The position numbers and the translations under genes are program-made. Source: Neocallimastix lanati (nom. inval.) (taxonomy: Eukaryota > Neocallimastigomycota > Neocallimastigomycetes > Neocallimastigales > Neocallimastigaceae). From it: a stretch of DNA of 12,078 nucleotides. The stretch is taken from NCBI GenBank assembly GCA_016946835.1, contig JACVTC010000683.1, positions 1-12,078 on the forward strand. Direction: 5' to 3'. This document shows, piece after piece, positions 9,824 through 12,078 of the stretch (its first letter is position 1; each line of letters starts with the position of its first letter). The notes under the pieces were generated by a model, which saw nothing but the letters and a program-made list of their open reading frames with translations, was not told where the DNA came from and made no database searches.

Positions 9824-9854
<31 letters not shown>
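9824..9854. repeat. Poly(T) tract, 31 bases
   Basis: An uninterrupted T run in the non-coding region about 0.9 kb before the transporter gene. Confidence 0.85.
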
Positions 9855-9858
<4 letters not shown>

Positions 9859-10577
9859 GTTCATTCCTTACTATAATAACAATGAAAATATAAAAGTAAA
9901 GTATTTTCCTTATTAGAATTAAATTAATAGAAATAAAAATAAAATATAGAATATAAAAAGTTTTATTAATATTAATATAAGAGGTATAGTATTTATTTTA
10001 TTTTTTCTTTTCTGTTTTAAAAAACAATATTTATTATATAAATGTTATAATTATTTAATAGAAATCAATAATAAGAAATTTCATTATTAGTATATAAAAT
10101 AGAGTAAAAATCATAAAATAAAATTCCTCATTTTTAATAATCAATAAAATCATAATTAATAATAAAAGCATTTGAGGAGAAAGTTAAACTTTTAATCATA
10201 AAGTTGATATAAATATATTTATCATATGAAAATTGTTATATTTTTCAATTTCAACAACTATAATATTTAATAAATTTATAAATTTCTACTACTAAATTAT
10301 ACGCTATAAATTCTATAATAGTATAATTATTAACGATAACAAATACTATAGTATATGAATAGTATTAAGTATAAATATGAATAATATGAACAAGAAGTAA
10401 ATTTCATAATATGAAATAAAATAAATATTTGGATTAATCTTATTAATGTTTTATTTAAATATAATTATTTTTTTGATGTGGGGTCTAGTATTTTATATTT
10501 ATATATACATATTATTAAATATAAAAATGAATAGTTAATAATATATTTTATTTATTTATTTATTCTTTTTTTTATGT

Positions 10578-10626
10578 ATTAATATTTTAAATTGAAAATT
10601 TAAAATTTCAATTTTATTTATTATTA

Positions 10627-10671
<45 letters not shown>

Positions 10672-10740
10672 TTAATTTTTCTTTTGTATATTAATATTTA
10701 AATAAAAATTTAGAATTTCAGTTTATTTATTATTATTATT
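10578..10740 (+). repeat. Diverged duplication upstream of the transporter, period about 112 bp
   Basis: Copy A starts at 10578 and copy B at 10690. Both read attaatattt, an A-rich segment with aatttc, then tttatttattattattatt, and both run into a T tract (33 T at 10634-10666 after copy A; about 10 T after copy B). Copy A also contains a small hairpin (aaattgaaa with tttcaattt). Copy B ends within 30 bases of the start codon, so the duplicated block is in the presumed promoter or 5' leader. Confidence 0.65.
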
Positions 10741-10751
10741 TTTTTTTAAAG

Positions 10752-10768
10752 AAAAAAAAAAAAAAAAA
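10752..10768 (+). promoter_or_regulatory. A tract directly before the transporter start codon
   Basis: Seventeen A residues lead straight into the ATG at 10769. A-rich leaders before start codons are common in very AT-rich eukaryotic genomes, and this supports the chosen start. No TATA element can be told apart from background. Confidence 0.5.
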
Positions 10769-12078
10769 ATGAGTTCAAAAGATAAAAACGAAAATATTAA
10801 GGAATTGAAAATTAAAGAAGATGAGAATATTGATGAAATAAAAATTAAAGAAGATTTAGAAGAAAAAAAAAACAAAAAAATGATGATGATATAATTATTA
10901 CTGCTAGCGGAAAAAAGATAACAAGAAGACAACGTACCCTTGTCTTATGGAATATTTGTATTTCAGCTACTGCTGGTGGTCTTATGGCAACTTCTTTAAC
11001 TACAGCTTTACCACAATTATGGAAGATTTAAATGTTGATGTGAATACTGCTCAATGGTTAACTAGTGGTTTTGCCTTATTTTTAGCTATTATGACTCCAT
11101 TTACTTCTTATCTTATTACTCGTTTTCGAACAAGAATATTATACCTTCTTTCCTTAATATTTTTTATTGCAGGTTTAGCCGTTTGTGCGGTCTCTAAGGT
11201 TTTCTGGGTTATGATGTTAGGTAGAATCATTCAAGGTTGTGGTGTTGGTTTGATTAGTTCCATAAGTCAAGTAATCATTATCAATATTTATCCTCCGGAA
11301 AAACTTGGATCCGCAATGGGATGGTATGGTTTTTCATTCAGTGTTGCCCCAATTGTTGCTCCAACTTTAGCAGGTCTCTTGGTCGATTCCATTGGTTGGC
11401 GTATGATTTTTGTTCTTTCTATTGCTATTATGATGATCGCATTAATTCATGCCTACTTCGTTGTAGATGATGTACTTAAAACAATAAAAAGAGATTTTGA
11501 TACTATTTCTTTAATTATTAGTGCTTTTTCATTTGGTGGTATTACTTTAGCTATTGGTAATATGGGTAAATATGATTTCGTTTCTTATCAGGTCTTAATG
11601 ATTCTTATTATTGGGTTAGTATCTACTGTTATTTTCGTAATTCGCCAATTACATCAATCCTTACCTTTCTTAGATGTTCGTATTTTCAGAAATCTTGGTT
11701 TTACTGTGAGTACTATAGCTATTTTCCTTCTTCAACTTACTTTATTAGGTAACGCTATTATCTTCCCTGTTTATGTACAACAAATTAAAGGTAAATCGGC
11801 TACTTATTCTGGTTTATCTGTATTACCTGGTTCATTAGCCTCTGCTTTAATTAGTCCTGTATCTGGTAAAATTTTTGATAAATTTGGTATCAAGTTATTA
11901 TATTTTGGTGGTGCCTTATGCTTATGCGTTAGTTGCTTGTTAATGTATTTCATTAAATTTGAAGCTAGTATTTGGATTGCATCTGCTATCAATATTTTAA
12001 GATGTATTGCTATTGCTAGTTTTAATATGCCAGTATTTACATGGGGTATGGAAGTATTCCAAATAATAGAGTATCCGA
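10769..12078 (+). CDS. DHA2-family MFS drug:H+ antiporter, 3'-partial, three frame breaks
   Basis: Predicted membrane efflux pump exporting drugs or other small molecules in exchange for protons. The reading frame moves through three phases: 10769-10880, 10882-11013 and 11013-about 12052, with a fourth short piece at 12053-12078. Taken together about 437 residues are visible, open at the window end; DHA2 proteins have about 14 membrane spans and 450-550 residues. A charged cytoplasmic N-terminus (residues 1-56) holds two copies of an E(L/I)KIKED motif. Helix 1 ends in TTALP. Helix 2 begins AQWLTSGFAL, followed by the short loop TRFRTR in the motif A position. Helix 4 carries the conserved Arg (R153) in GRIIQGCGVGL (motif B). 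Helix 5 carries APIVAPTLAGLL (193-204), a motif C with Ala for Gly at several positions, followed by GWRMIF. The style resembles Firmicutes-type DHA2 pumps rather than typical fungal ones, suggesting horizontal transfer (inference). No introns. Substrate unknown. Confidence 0.85.
10863..10880 (+). other. Frame break 1: A-rich tract in the transporter N-terminus
   Basis: From the ATG, the frame runs through EEKKNKK and then reads MMMI and a stop (TAA 10892-10894). One extra A in the A tracts here would read N-D-D-D-I-I-I and join smoothly to the helix 1 frame. It lies in homopolymers (A8 and A7), where sequencing length errors are frequent. Confidence 0.75.
11011..11015 (+). other. Frame break 2: end of helix 1
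   Basis: The frame coding TTALP reads on as QLWKI and stops at 11029-11031. The frame one base back reads T-I-M-E-D-L and continues open for about 345 codons. ALPTIM is the usual family sequence at this point, so one A appears to be missing between the Pro and Thr codons. Confidence 0.85.
12050..12055 (+). other. Frame break 3: near the window end
   Basis: The main frame reads MPVFTWGM and then EVFQIIEYP, which is unlike the family. The frame one base back reads SIPNNRVSD, which matches the usual TWG-x-(N)-S-(L/I)-P-x-x-x-(I/V)-S pattern of DHA2 pumps. One A appears to be missing in the GAA run. Only 26 bases remain, so support is weaker than at the other two sites. Confidence 0.65.

Larger units (their letters stand above)
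2011..10768. other. AT-rich intergenic region without recognisable genes
   Basis: About 8.76 kb made almost wholly of A and T. All frames are broken every few codons except inside tandem repeats. No protein family, tRNA T-arm, rRNA or transposase signal is visible. Slightly less AT-biased patches lie near 2730-2765, 5910-5945, 6120-6200, 6640-6670, 6935-7000 and 9115-9190; none reads as a gene on either strand. The repeats and inverted repeats within it are listed separately. Confidence 0.8.

Noticed and set aside
10870-10885. Programmed -1 ribosomal frameshifting at the A7 tract
   Set aside because: The heptamer could be slippery and the shift has the right direction, but two further shifts of the same kind occur at sites with no slippery sequence (11011-11015 and 12050-12055). 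One missing A at each site explains all three.
10894-11013. An intron that would bridge the frame breaks in the transporter
   Set aside because: Protein similarity is continuous across each junction, with only one base missing, and there is no room for splice sites.
10723-11992. Antisense open frames at 10723-10932 and 11804-11992
   Set aside because: They lie opposite the transporter, whose sense frames carry family motifs; the antisense peptides are low complexity or featureless.

Overview
This window looks like nuclear DNA from an extremely AT-rich eukaryote. The best fit is an anaerobic gut fungus (Neocallimastigomycota). Non-coding DNA is nearly all A and T, dominated by homopolymers and short tandem repeats. 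One protein is Asn/Ser-rich low complexity, and the other gene is an intron-free transporter of bacterial-looking type. Other AT-rich eukaryotes such as Dictyostelium-like amoebae cannot be excluded from the sequence alone. Both genes run off the window edges, so this could be a whole short contig or a contig end; I cannot tell which.

Layout. (1) 1-2010, plus strand: the 3' part of a gene for a long, probably disordered Asn/Ser-rich protein. The frame is open from base 1, so the start lies upstream. Its coding sequence is built from microsatellites (AGT, AAT-AGT, AAT-TCT, GAT-AAT, ACC, AGA). (2) 2011-10768: 8.76 kb with no convincing gene. It holds homopolymers, a perfect 58-copy TAAAA array (3191-3480), three arrays with 7-bp units (4540-4748, 5537-5707, 7447-8695), several perfect inverted repeats, two diverged direct repeats and a 21-bp tandem repeat. 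I found no tRNA, rRNA, CRISPR array or transposase. (3) 10769-12078, plus strand: the 5' part of a DHA2-type major facilitator drug:H+ antiporter, open at the window end. Its reading frame is broken at three places (about 10863-10880, 11011-11015 and 12050-12055), and each break looks like the loss of one A.

The two genes share a strand but nothing suggests a shared function. The noteworthy signals are the triple same-direction frame break in an otherwise well-conserved transporter, the probable bacterial origin of that transporter, the recurrence of 7-bp units (one family present in both orientations), and a diverged duplication directly upstream of the transporter. I did not find a clear new multi-gene system.
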